Positions 55,344 to 64,000 of a DNA stretch of 64,000 nucleotides are shown one piece after another. The stretch covers positions 800,315,022-800,379,021 of the forward strand of contig CM062296.1 in assembly GCA_031216915.1 (NCBI GenBank), in the 5' to 3' direction. Position numbers and translations under genes: made by a program. The first letter of the stretch is position 1; every line of letters starts with the position of its first letter. This stretch comes from Pictodentalium vernedei (taxonomy: Eukaryota; Mollusca; Scaphopoda; Dentaliida; Dentaliidae). The notes beneath the pieces were generated by a model. That model searched no databases. It saw only the letters and a program-made list of their open reading frames with translations, and was not told the origin of the DNA.

Positions 55344-58300
55344 GTGATGCACTTCAGATTCAAGACAAACGAGATATATCGAGCAAAATTCAACAAGCAA
55401 TCGACGAAGAGAAAAGAGAAAGGAGAAGAATATGTAACACGACTCATTGCGGAATTATTCCAATCGAAACCCATAGAATGGGAGAGTACGATCAAAGACG
55501 TTTTTAAAACTTTCGACGTGGTTCCCTCGTTGAAGAAAGTCGATCCGAAATTGTTCATGGAATGGGTGAAGAAAGAAGTATTGGATTTGTTTCGCGAATA
55601 CATGAACGTGGAATTAAAAATTAAGATGCATAATGAATAAAATCGACATGAAGTCCGGCGAGAGTATCGTGAAAAATGCATATTTCAGATCTAACGTCGA
55701 ACCCGTATTTCGAGGTTCAGATCTATCGGACGTTTTCGAAAAGATGAAAGACAAAATGTTGACGTCTCTTGCGAATTATCAACATGAAGGTAGTAATTGG
55801 ACGTTCGATGAGGTGTTGAAACTCGAAATTCACATGAATAAAAACGAACCGTTGAAAGGATCTTCCTACTTGGAATTACCGTATTTCTTGACTAAGAAAC
55901 ACGCCGTGGTCAACGTGAGAAATAAAGATGATCAGTGTTTTAAATGGGCAGTCACCTCCGCTTTATACCCTATCAAAATCCACTCCGATAGAGTTTCTCG
56001 TTACGAGGAAACTTCTAAAAATCTCGATTGGACCGGAGTGAGTTTTCCAACAGAGTTAAAACATATCGAATGTTTCGAGGTTCAAAATCCTACCGTAGCG
56101 GTGAATGTCCTTGGATACGACGGCGAAAAACAAAAGATCTATCCTCTTAGACAGACTTCGTATCTCGAAAGAGAAAAGACGATTATTTTATTATTGATTT
56201 TGAATGGTGACAATCGTCATTATTGTTGGGTTAAACATCCGACCCGATTACTGTCAAAACAAAATAATAATCATAGCGGAAAGATATCTTTATGTTACAA
56301 TTGCATGAACATATTTAAGACCGAAAAATCATTAGCGAAACATCAGGAATATTGCAACGAAAATCAAGGTGTCGCCGTCGAAATGCCAAAACCCAACACC
56401 ATCGGGAAGTTTGGAAATCACAATAGAAGGTTAAAAGTACCATTCGTCGTGTACGCCGATTTCGAATGTTTCACCGCAAAAATGAGTTCCTGTCAACCCA
56501 ACGCTCTTCAAAGTTATGTCGAAAGATATCAAAAACACATACCTTTGGGCTATTGCATTTACCTGAAATGCGCTTTCGACTCGCAACACGACATGGGTCC
56601 CTTCACCTACACGAAACAGTATGAAGACGACGACGTGGCTCAAAGGTTCGTGGACAAGTTAGAATCGAAAATTCAAATGTTTTACGACAAATTCAAAACT
56701 CCAGCAAAAATGATCATCACGCGAGAGCAGCAGAACGAAAATAACAGAGCTACTGAATGTCACATATGCAGACAATCGTTCGACGAGAATTCAGAGGAAA
56801 ATAAGAAGGTCAGAGACCACGATCATTACACAGGTCTGTATCGCGGTCCGGCTCACAGCAAGTGTAATTTAAAATATCGAGACGCCGCTTTCTATCCGGT
56901 GATGTTTCACAATCTCTCGGGTTACGACAGTCATCTGTTCGTGAAAAATCTCGGCACCTCACACGAAGAATTAAATTGCATCGCGAACAGTGAAGAAAGA
57001 TACATTTCCTTCACGAAATGGAAGCTTATGGAGAAGAAAAGAGTAATCGATGGAAATACGTTGAAAGAAAAAACGAAATCCATTTGTAGATGCATACGTT
57101 TCATCGACAGTTTTAAATTCATGTCGACCGCTCTGGAAAAATTAGTCAATAACATGAGCAAGGATAAATTTAAAATCACGAGTGAACATTTTGGAGAACG
57201 AGTAGACGTCATGTTGAGGAAAGGAGTCTATCCTTATGATTACATGAATGATCTAAAGAAATTTGAAGACACCGCACTACCTTCGAAAGATGATTTTTAT
57301 TCGAAATTATATGAATCCGACATTTCTGATGAAAATTACGAACATGCCAAAAACGTTAAGAAATCATTCGATATGAAAACCATGAGAGATTATCGCGATC
57401 TCTATCTGAAGACCGACGTTCTGTTCTTGGCAGACGTGTTCGAAAATTTTCGAGACGTCTGTCTTCAATATTATGATCTGGATCCCGCTTGGTATTTCAC
57501 CGCACCCGGTCTGGCATGGGACGCTCTGTTGAAAACCACCGAAGTTCAATTGGAATTATTATCCGACGTGGACATGTTGCTCATGTTCGAAAGGGCTGCA
57601 AGAGGTGGCGTCACGATGATCTCTCACCGATATTCTGAGGCTAACAATCCCTACATGAAAGAAGGTTTTGATTCAAAACGGTCGACTAAATACATACAGT
57701 ATTGGGACGCCAATAATCTGTTCGATTGGGCTATGAGTCATCCTTTACCGATTGGAAATTTCGAATGGGTGAAGGAACCGGAAGAGATGCAAAAATGGAG
57801 AGACTATCCTTGTATTTTAGAAGTCGATTTGAACTATCCGGAAGAATTACACGATCCACACAATGATTATCCGCTGGCTCCCGAACGAATGGAACCAAAC
57901 GATGGAGACGAGTAAAAACTCATTCCCAATTTATTTAACAAACGTAACTACGTCGTCTACAGCGAGAATTTGAAACAGTACGTCGATTACGGGATGAAAT
58001 TAGTCAACATACATCGCATCATTCGATTCGACGAAGAGCCTTGGATGAAAAAATACATCGATCTCAACACGAATCTCAGAACTCGAGCCGAGAACGATTT
58101 CGAAAAAGATTTCTTCAAACTCATGAACAACTGCGTGTACGGCAAATCGATGGAAAACATCAGGAAGAGAACCGACGTTCGACTCGACACGTCTGAGAAA
58201 AGAGCTAAAAAATTAGTGGCGAAACCCAATTACAAACACCGAACCATATTCGACGAAAATCTAGTGGCCGTTCACATGCAAAAGACACACCTGAAGTTCG

Positions 58301-59079
58301 ACAAACCGTATTATCTCAGACCGATCATCTTAGATATCAGCAAGCTATTGATGTACGAGTTTCACTACGATTACGTCAAACGAAAATTTGGTGACAAAGC
58401 CAAACTACTGTTCACCGACATGGACAGTTTAGTTTACGAGATAGAGATGAAAGACGTCTACCGAGATATATCTCCGGACGTGGCCGATTGGTTCAACACG
58501 AGCAATTATCCCGTCGATCACCCATCCAACATTCAATCGAACGACAACAAGAAGGTGTTGGGTAAATTTAAGGATGAGAGCGGCGGTAAACAGATTGTTG
58601 AATTCGTGGGCTTGAGACCCAAACTGTATGCTTATCGTCTAGAAGATGATGAAGAGATCAAGAAGTGCAAAGGAGTTAAAGCGTGCGTGGTGAAGAAAAA
58701 CATCTCTTTCCAAGAGTATAAAGATTGTCTGTTAGGAAGTGGTCCGGTGTATAAGACTATGAAATCGATTCGAAGCGAAAATCACGACTTGTATACCAAA
58801 ATAGTCAACAAGATTTCGCTGACGGCCAACGACGATAAGAGATTGGTGTTAGACGATAAAATAAGCACTTTGGCACTCGGACATTGGACTTTGGATCTAA
58901 TTTTAGACGATATGAATGGAGATGATTGGATTCTAGATACGATTGTGGATGATAAGATTCCAGATACGATTGTGGATGATAGGATTCCAGAAAATCAAGA
59001 AGAATTAGATGAACACAAAATTATAGAAATCGATAGTGACATCGAGAAAGTTAGTTTAAAAAGAAAAAGAAAAAAATAG
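55340..59079 (+). pseudogene. Protein-primed family B DNA polymerase (pPolB)
   Basis: Starts at ATG 55,340 and ends TAG 59,079, about 1,240 codons. It is broken by a 7-base insertion near 55,415, an 11-base loss near 55,627 (both absent from copy 1) and an in-frame TAA at 57,913-57,915. Order: N-terminal domain, C2H2-like CYNCMNIF...HQEYC (56,295-56,355), 3'-5' exonuclease with ExoI YADFECFT (about 56,452), Endo VII-like zinc motif CHIC...RDHDHYTG...KCN (56,758-56,868), motif A YWDANNLF (about 57,700), motif B KLMNNCVYG (58,117), motif C TDMDS (58,414-58,428). The tail has an acidic DTIVDD repeat and ends KRKRKK. Polintons copy themselves with this enzyme. Confidence 0.9.
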
Positions 59080-59144
59080 AAAAAAAATAACATCATTTTT
59101 AGTAAATTATAATAAAATAAATTAAATAAAATATATACGCATTT

Positions 59145-59579
59145 ATGAATAAGAAAATAAAGATATCCGTAGAAGGTGTCGTCTTACCTAACGAACCCCT
59201 ATCCAACATCGATCTGTTGAATGCGGCAAAAGATTTGAAAATCAAAGATTTTCTAGGCGTGTTTTCCAGAGATGCCTTGCCAAAGAGAAGACCTTGACAA
59301 TCGGAATGTGGAATTTTAAATCTAGACGATTCATCGGGTGAAGGCACTCACTGGGTGGCGTGGATCAAAAACGGGAAGAAGAAAAATTATAATTTTGACA
59401 GCTACGGAATCTTGCCGCCAAAAGAAATAAAGAACTATTTCAACAAATCGATGGTTCGTTACAACACGGAACAAGTGCAATCACCAGATCAAGTGTTTTG
59501 TGGTCACCTGTGTCTCTACATTCTCAAGAGATGGTCTGAAGGAGATCGATTTCAAGACATTCTCAATGACTTACATTAG
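59145..59579 (+). pseudogene. Adenain-type (C5/Ulp1-like) maturation protease
   Basis: ATG 59,145 to TAG 59,579, 144 codons, interrupted only by an in-frame TGA at 59,295-59,297. The catalytic triad is visible: His in GTHWVAW (about 59,347), Asp in NFDSYG (about 59,397) and Cys in VFCGHLCLY (about 59,501); ECGILNLDD precedes them. These features match the adenovirus maturation protease family that processes capsid and core precursors. The C-terminal helix KRWSEGDRFQDIL completes the fold. The N-terminal part is shorter than in adenovirus (about 200 residues). It follows the polymerase by 65 bases. Confidence 0.85.
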
Positions 59580-59594
59580 AGAGAGATTTTTTTT

Positions 59595-59609
59595 TATAGT
59601 ATATATAAA
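59595..59609 (+). promoter_or_regulatory. TATA motif upstream of the fibre gene
   Basis: TATAGTATATATAAAG, about 125 bases before the fibre ATG at 59,733. Confidence 0.35.
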
Positions 59610-59732
59610 GATAAAAAATTATTTTAAAAAAATTTTAATCGAATAAAAACGAAAAATAAAATAACATAGTTCATTTTTAATAAACTGCGTTTGAACATAT
59701 TTTTCTAAAAACAAAAAAATCCTCACAACAAC

Positions 59733-61088
59733 ATGCCAGTCGATAAACTTGGTAGAAGTGACGACGAAAAAGTCAACCCAAGAAAGAAGAGTAAGACATT
59801 CGAAGTCGACAATGGTTACGACGTTGCCAACTTGGATGAACGTTAGGTTCAGAGATACGAACCTCGAGAAGAACCTTTGAACATGAACGATAGGAAGCTC
59901 TACAATCTTTCCGAGCTGATAGATCTCGCAGATGTTGCGACTAAAAAATACGTCGACAGGGTAAACGCCGATTTCGAACGAATCCTGCTGGATAATTACC
60001 TGGATAAAACCATGACCGACGATCTGGATCTGAAATCCAAACGTTTGGTGAACGTCGTGAATCCCATAGATCCCACCGATGCCGCGACCAAGAAATACAC
60101 GGACGACTCTCACGCGAGATTCAGCGAACACTTGAGAAATAGATACGTTCAGAAAATGATGCACTCGGAATTGAACGCTAATTCTAACAAGATAACGAAC
60201 GTGGCCACTCCCACGAATCCCAAGGACGTGGCGACCAAACACTACGTAGATCTGGAACAGAGAAAGTCTGACAGATGAGAAATGAAATCGGATCTGAATG
60301 CAGGATTCCACAAGATATTGAATCTGTCGAAGATTGACGACACGGATGCGGACTCAACCGCGGTCAACAAGGGCTATGTAGATTCTGCTGTGATACAATT
60401 GCAAGAATACCTAGAATCACAAGTGGATGATCTCTACCTGAACAAAGAATCTGGCAGAACCATGGAGGGTGGCATCAACATAAACGGTCACAATTTATTC
60501 GGTCTCGATCACGATCCCGAATTCGATTCCAGTGCGGTCAGCAGAAAGTACGTGGATGACAACTCAGTCTGGAGAAAGGGTGACATCATGGAAGGTAAAC
60601 TAGACATGGGTGGACATGCGCTCACGAATCTACCGGATCCTGTAAACATGATGGATTCCTGCACCCTGATTTCGGTGGTGTAGAAAGTCAAATATGCTAG
60701 ACAATTGATCACCGTGTGGGCTAAAGAGGCCGGCACCTTAGATGAGGGAAAAGCTGAGTGGTCTTTCAGAAATGGAGGTAACAGATCGAAACATGGTCAG
60801 GTGGGATATCCCATTCCGTTGGGAGGTGAAATCCTTCGAATGAGTCTGGCTTCCTTGGATTTGAATAACAGAGCGGTCGTCAATCTCATGGTGAATGGTG
60901 TGGAGAGCGATAAGAGATACAGCGTCGAAAAGACTGAGAATCAACACGCGAATGTTAGCACATTCGGCACACCTCTCAAAGTGAATGCTGGAGACAGGAT
61001 TAATTTCGTTACAAAAACCAATAATCCTGAAGCTGCCACTTCAGTGGGGAGTGTACTGATCAAACTAGTTCCTTTGAACAAACAGTGA
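59733..61088 (+). pseudogene. Fibre-like receptor-binding protein with phage-style repeats
   Basis: One frame of about 450 codons from ATG 59,733 to TGA 61,088, with stops only at TAG 59,844, TGA 60,276 and TAG 60,681. The basic N-terminus (PRKKSKTF) precedes five or six ~40-residue repeats of the form L-x-LN-x-I-x-NLxxPxxxxDAxTKKYVD: ADVATKKYVD, TDAATKKYTD, KDVATKHYVD, STAVNKGYVD, SSAVSRKYVD. Such repeats build trimeric shafts in phage tail fibres. The C-terminal ~130 residues (ITVWAKEAGTL...WSFRNG...VGSVLIKLVPL) look like a beta-rich head domain. Placement after the protease in a virion-gene block supports a host-attachment spike. Sequence evidence for the repeats is strong; the role is inferred. 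Confidence 0.72.
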
Positions 61089-61139
61089 ACGCGTGGAAAA
61101 TAATGAATTAAAAAAAAATAATGTGTGATTATTAAAAAC

Positions 61140-61190
61140 AAAAAAAAAAAAGTAATGATATCATCTTTAGATCTCTTTTTTTTTTTTGTT
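61140..61190. terminator. A-run/palindrome/T-run between convergent genes
   Basis: A-run (61,140-61,151), palindrome ATGATATCAT (61,155-61,164), T-run (61,176-61,187), between the fibre gene ending at 61,088 and the minus-strand gene ending at 61,248. Same layout as 49,827-49,874. Confidence 0.45.
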
Positions 61191-61247
61191 TTCCTTCTTC
61201 TTCACTATCACCATATATTATAATAACGTTTCCTTTTTTCTCAATTT

Positions 61248-61733
61248 TCAGCGTCGATTCTTCTTTTTCTTTTTTCTTTTTCTTTGTGATATGATACGTT
61301 TATAACAACACTTTTGTTGATCCGAATCATAATTATGAACGAATGTTGTGCATCTCTTGGTAACACTCACATCATTACCATTCTCTTCAGAAGGTAGTGG
61401 TGATGGTGGAAAGCGTCTCATTCTTTTCATTTTCAACCGTCTATCCCGCTGTTTACCTAACCATTTTTCCACATCTTTTTTTTTGTTTTTTGGCTTGCAA
61501 CACAGGATGGAACATCTGACGGAAACGGAGAGACAATCGCACAGGATCGAACAATCTAAGATCTCTTCGAGTTTTAATATCTTCATCACGAAATATCCTT
61601 TTTGTTTCTCTCGAGTGAATAGCACGCGATCTTTTAAATAATTCAGAACGTAATCATAAAAATCTTTTTTTTTCAAACGCGAAAATGGAATGTGTATTTC
61701 GTTTTCTACGTGACTACTTAGGAATTGTAACAT
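61248..61733 (-). CDS. Small Cys-containing basic protein, unknown
   Basis: 161 residues, ATG 61,733 region, stop 61,248. The first 55 residues look folded and helical (SRLKKKDFYDYVLNYLKDRV); a Cys-rich hydrophobic stretch follows (CSILCDCLSVSVRCSILCC), which could be a membrane segment or metal site; the rest is strongly basic with a Ser/Pro-rich insert (PPSPLPSEENG) and ends in a Lys/Arg run. It sits between fibre and capsid genes. No family recognised. It is one of the unbroken frames in the element, which modestly supports it as real. Confidence 0.45.
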   Translation of the reverse strand: MLQFLSSHVENEIHIPFSRLKKKDFYDYVLNYLKDRVLFTREKQKGYFVMKILKLEEILDCSILCDCLSVSVRCSILCCKPKNKKKDVEKWLGKQRDRRLKMKRMRRFPPSPLPSEENGNDVSVTKRCTTFVHNYDSDQQKCCYKRIISQRKRKKKKKNRR

Positions 61734-61898
61734 TTTGTACGTCGAGAATGTTGAAAAAAGACGATTTTTTCTCGGATGAAATTTTTTTTGTTAAAAAAAT
61801 ATCATTAAAAACAAATTTATTTTTTAATTTTTTTTTTTTTAATAATTACTCATTACTTTTTATTTTTTTTTTGTTTATTTTTTTTTCACACTCGTCTC

Positions 61899-63173
61899 TC
61901 ATCGAATGATCGACATCTTATTTCCATCCAATTCGAATTGTAATTCTCTGTCCGACAGGACCAGGGTGAAGGCTTCGGTTTTTCTTGGCACGTTCCTGTC
62001 GAATTGCATCTTGATCTGAATGTCTAACACGCTACTCTTGAGTCGTTCACTCTGTTTACTGACGTTGAATACGAACATGGGATACATCAACTTGTATTCG
62101 CCAGGAGACATGTTGGGGTTGCTCATCAATTCGTCTAGACCATGATACTTCTTTCTAAAATCAGCGGCGTCGCCATACAGTCTGCAGAAATCGTTCTTGT
62201 CGAACGACGCGTTGTAATTGATTGCTGGATATCTTGTGGCATTCAGAAACACTTGCATGTTTCTCAAATGGCAGTGATCGAACAGCTACGCATTCTTTTC
62301 CTGGGACCTGTCCCTATCAGTCTGAAATGCAACCACGATGAAACGCGGTCTCTTGGAAGCGGATTTCACCGTCAATCTCCAATCGAAGTGATTCGTGGAG
62401 GGAGGAATGCTAGCCGTGTCACACTGTCTCATTCTAAATCCCACGGGTAATTTACTCTTGGATTCTATGATCTTGTAGAGACGCGCTTTCTCCACGATCG
62501 AGGGCTCCACGTGCAGAACGAACCACGATATCTTGTGTTGAGTTATCTTACCCGCATCGGTCACAGTGAGTCTCACTATTGCGTCATCGTTTCCTTTTCG
62601 AATCAATGTCAGATTGTGTTTGAATCCGTACATGATCTTGTTGTAATCGTCCGCAAATCCGAAGCTGTGTTTCAAAGGTATCCTGAACGAAAACGTTCCT
62701 TTAGGTCTGGACGTCTTGACGATGTAGTCGAATATCAAGGTGGTGCCTGCACTAGCAGGGCCTACGGTGTCTTTCACCCACAACTGATTAAGTCCTCTGG
62801 ATTTCGAAAAATCATCAGGATACGTCAAGAGTCCGAACATCGTGGTGGCCTGACCAGGATGAAACACAGATTCTATCTCTTGTCCAGATAGCATGTATTT
62901 TATGTTACTGAATAGATGAATGATGCCATTATTGGCAAGAGTAACCGTGTCGTCGTCGGCGTGGTCACTCCCATCTTCCTTGGTGAGACGTCCCTGCACC
63001 ACTATGTAACTCTCGCTAGGATGTACGAATAAATCTTGAGTTTCAACGTTGATTCTTATCTCTCCCGCATTGTTCAAACTCGTTCCGGTTACCGGTTCAT
63101 ATTCGTGAACCTCATATTCTTGAATACTTTCATCTTTCACTATGCTTTGTGCTATATCTAGTATATTCATCAT
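61899..63173 (-). pseudogene. Major capsid protein (double jelly-roll type)
   Basis: ATG 63,173 (MMNILDIAQSIV) to TGA 61,899, about 425 codons in one frame with a single stop, TAG at 62,286-62,288. The N-terminal jelly roll contains IVVQGRLTK, LANNGIIHLFSNIKYMLSGQ and EIESVFHPGQATT, a pattern (NN-x-LF-x-I-x-Y-x-G-x-EI-x-PG) I associate with Polinton/adintovirus hexon-like proteins. The C-terminal part has LPVGFRMRQCD, NHFDWRLTVK, FCRLYGDAADFR and YKLMYPMFVFNVSKQ. The length fits Polinton capsid proteins, usually 400-500 residues. It is transcribed opposite to the polymerase, with a TATATATG motif upstream at 63,266-63,274. Confidence 0.75.
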
Positions 63174-63332
63174 TTTAAAGGATTTTTAGTTTTTTGTTTA
63201 TTAATTAACTTGCTTTATTTATCTAAAAACAGTTTTTAATTATTTTTTATTATTTTTTTCTCTCTTATATATATGTGTGTAAACAAGAAAATGTTAAAGA
63301 GAGTAAATAAAAAAAAAATTTTGTCTTCTTCA

Positions 63333-64000
63333 TCAAAACTTTGTCTTCTGTAATTGTTGTTCGTAAAACTTTCCAATGATCTCTTCTCCATCCAAAGCTT
63401 CGATTTCGTAAGTCACCGGATCGGTGTGAAATATTTTGATTATCACGAAGATTTCCAACGTTCATCGAGGAGTATAACCCTTTTCGAAGTGCTTCTTATA
63501 AGCGTAAATTCTCACTCGATCACCGACCGCAAATTTCAGCATTCTAGACTTCTTCCTGATCTTAGATCTCTCAGGATACAGATTCGCGTAGACCCGTATT
63601 TCGTTTCGAGGATCGCTAGCTTCCGTGGGAGTCATCTTGATCTATCTGTGTCGCGTGTTGTTGCAATCTTTGACCAGACCGTTCAGAGCGTATATGTATT
63701 TCTTGGTCGAATTCGCCATGAAGTATCTGTACATCTTCTCCTTCATCGTTCGATTCCAACGTTCCACCACGCTGGCTTTCTCTTCGTTTTCAATCGAGTA
63801 GAGGTCTACCAATCGACGAACGTGCTTGTTGTAGAATTCCTTTCCCTTATCCACCCACAATTTACTCGGTTTTCGAGAAGACGAGTCGAACACGCTCTTC
63901 AGAGCCTCGGCGACGCAAGGTCCCGATTTATCCTTCAAAGCTCTGATCCAACCATATTTGGAAAACACGTCGATGACCATCAATAGATATTTGACGCCCT
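63333..64000 (-). pseudogene. Retroviral-type DDE integrase, C-terminal part
   Basis: Runs in from the right edge. The catalytic core is visible: first Asp in MMVIDVFSKYGW (about 63,970), second in LWVDKGKEFYN (about 63,850), Glu in ASVVERWNRT (about 63,760). Only 28 residues separate Asp2 and Glu instead of the usual ~35, so a short in-frame deletion is likely. The C-terminal SH3/chromo-like region follows (FAVGDRVRIYAYKK; DPVTYEIEALDGEEI). Stops in frame are TAG 63,642-63,644 and TGA 63,462-63,464; the end is TGA 63,333. Polintons use this enzyme to insert into host DNA. The N-terminal zinc domain is outside the window. Confidence 0.85.

Larger units (their letters stand above)
48366..57510 (+). 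repeat. 5.4-kb tandem duplication within the Polinton
   Basis: Sequence from 48,366 to 53,779 is followed at 53,780 by a second copy (about 97-98% identical where compared) that runs to about 57,510 and on into the unduplicated rest of the polymerase. The join at 53,778-53,780 (GGC-ATCTGGAGAC) shows only about two bases of shared sequence. The second copy lacks the equivalent of 49,423-51,090, with a join near 54,842. Copy 1 thus ends with a truncated polymerase; copy 2 lacks the start of the penton gene, the end of the membrane-active protein and both small minus-strand genes. Confidence 0.88.
44740..64000. mobile_element. Polinton/Maverick (adintovirus-like), right end outside window
   Basis: The gene set is diagnostic: protein-primed family B polymerase, packaging ATPase, adenain-type protease, two capsid proteins and a retroviral-type integrase. 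Layout: unknown protein, core-like protein, ATPase, penton and membrane-active protein on plus; two paralogous small genes on minus; SAP-like protein, polymerase, protease and fibre on plus; small Cys-rich protein, major capsid protein and integrase on minus. The left boundary is uncertain; direct repeats at 44,750-44,890 and a TATA box at 44,966 may lie in the terminal repeat. The right terminal repeat is outside, so the boundary cannot be confirmed. All core genes are broken. Confidence 0.88.

Noticed and set aside
48203..61088. Introns as the reason for split Polinton genes
   Set aside because: The breaks are single stops or 1-11-base indels with homology continuing directly; there is no room for introns.
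57900..63700. Alternative genetic code or stop readthrough to explain in-frame stops
   Set aside because: All three stop codons are involved, some genes elsewhere in the element have true frame shifts, and no recoding signal was seen; decay is simpler. Kept only as a test.

Overview
The window looks like a stretch of an animal genome, most likely a marine invertebrate and plausibly a mollusc. This is inferred from the repeat mix: Ty3/gypsy elements, Jockey/CR1-type LINEs, Tc1 relics, tRNA- and 5S-headed SINEs, a ~165-bp tandem-repeat element with GACA microsatellite, and a Polinton/Maverick. I found no convincing ordinary host gene. Almost everything recognisable is a mobile element or its relic.

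Region 1 (1-29,200) is a nest of insertions. A minus-strand gypsy element (A) is cut in two: positions 1-1,253 carry the rest of reverse transcriptase, RNase H and the start of integrase, and 25,997-28,900 carry gag, protease and the first part of reverse transcriptase. The interrupting piece is a second, plus-strand LTR retrotransposon (B, 1,258-25,992). B begins TGT, ends ACA and is flanked by CTAG on both sides. B was itself invaded by a foldback element (1,391-3,866), a 9.7-kb long-TIR DNA transposon (6,006-15,721), an 8.5-kb composite insertion splitting its protease at the Asp of DTG (16,384-24,851), and a palindromic TTAA MITE in its 3' LTR (25,546-25,788).

Region 2 (29,200-44,700) is a patchwork of SINEs, a tandem-repeat element with 15-bp terminal inverted repeats, MITEs from four families, a minus-strand LINE (37,271-40,704) disrupted by a TA-flanked mariner-type MITE, local duplications and microsatellites.

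Region 3 (about 44,700 to the right edge) is a decayed Polinton/Maverick, possibly adintovirus-related, that runs off the window. It carries a packaging ATPase, penton-like and double-jelly-roll-like capsid proteins, an adenovirus-type core/membrane-active protein with protease-site motifs, a protein-primed family B DNA polymerase with an Endo VII-like zinc motif, an adenain-type cysteine protease, a phage-style fibre protein and a DDE integrase. Several compact unknown genes accompany them. The two convergent gene junctions share an A-run/palindrome/T-run layout, and most intergenic spacers hold TATATATA motifs. A 5.4-kb tandem duplication (48,366-53,779 repeated from 53,780) produced a truncated and a nearly full polymerase copy. 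Every core gene carries at least one disabling change, so the element appears dead as assembled.
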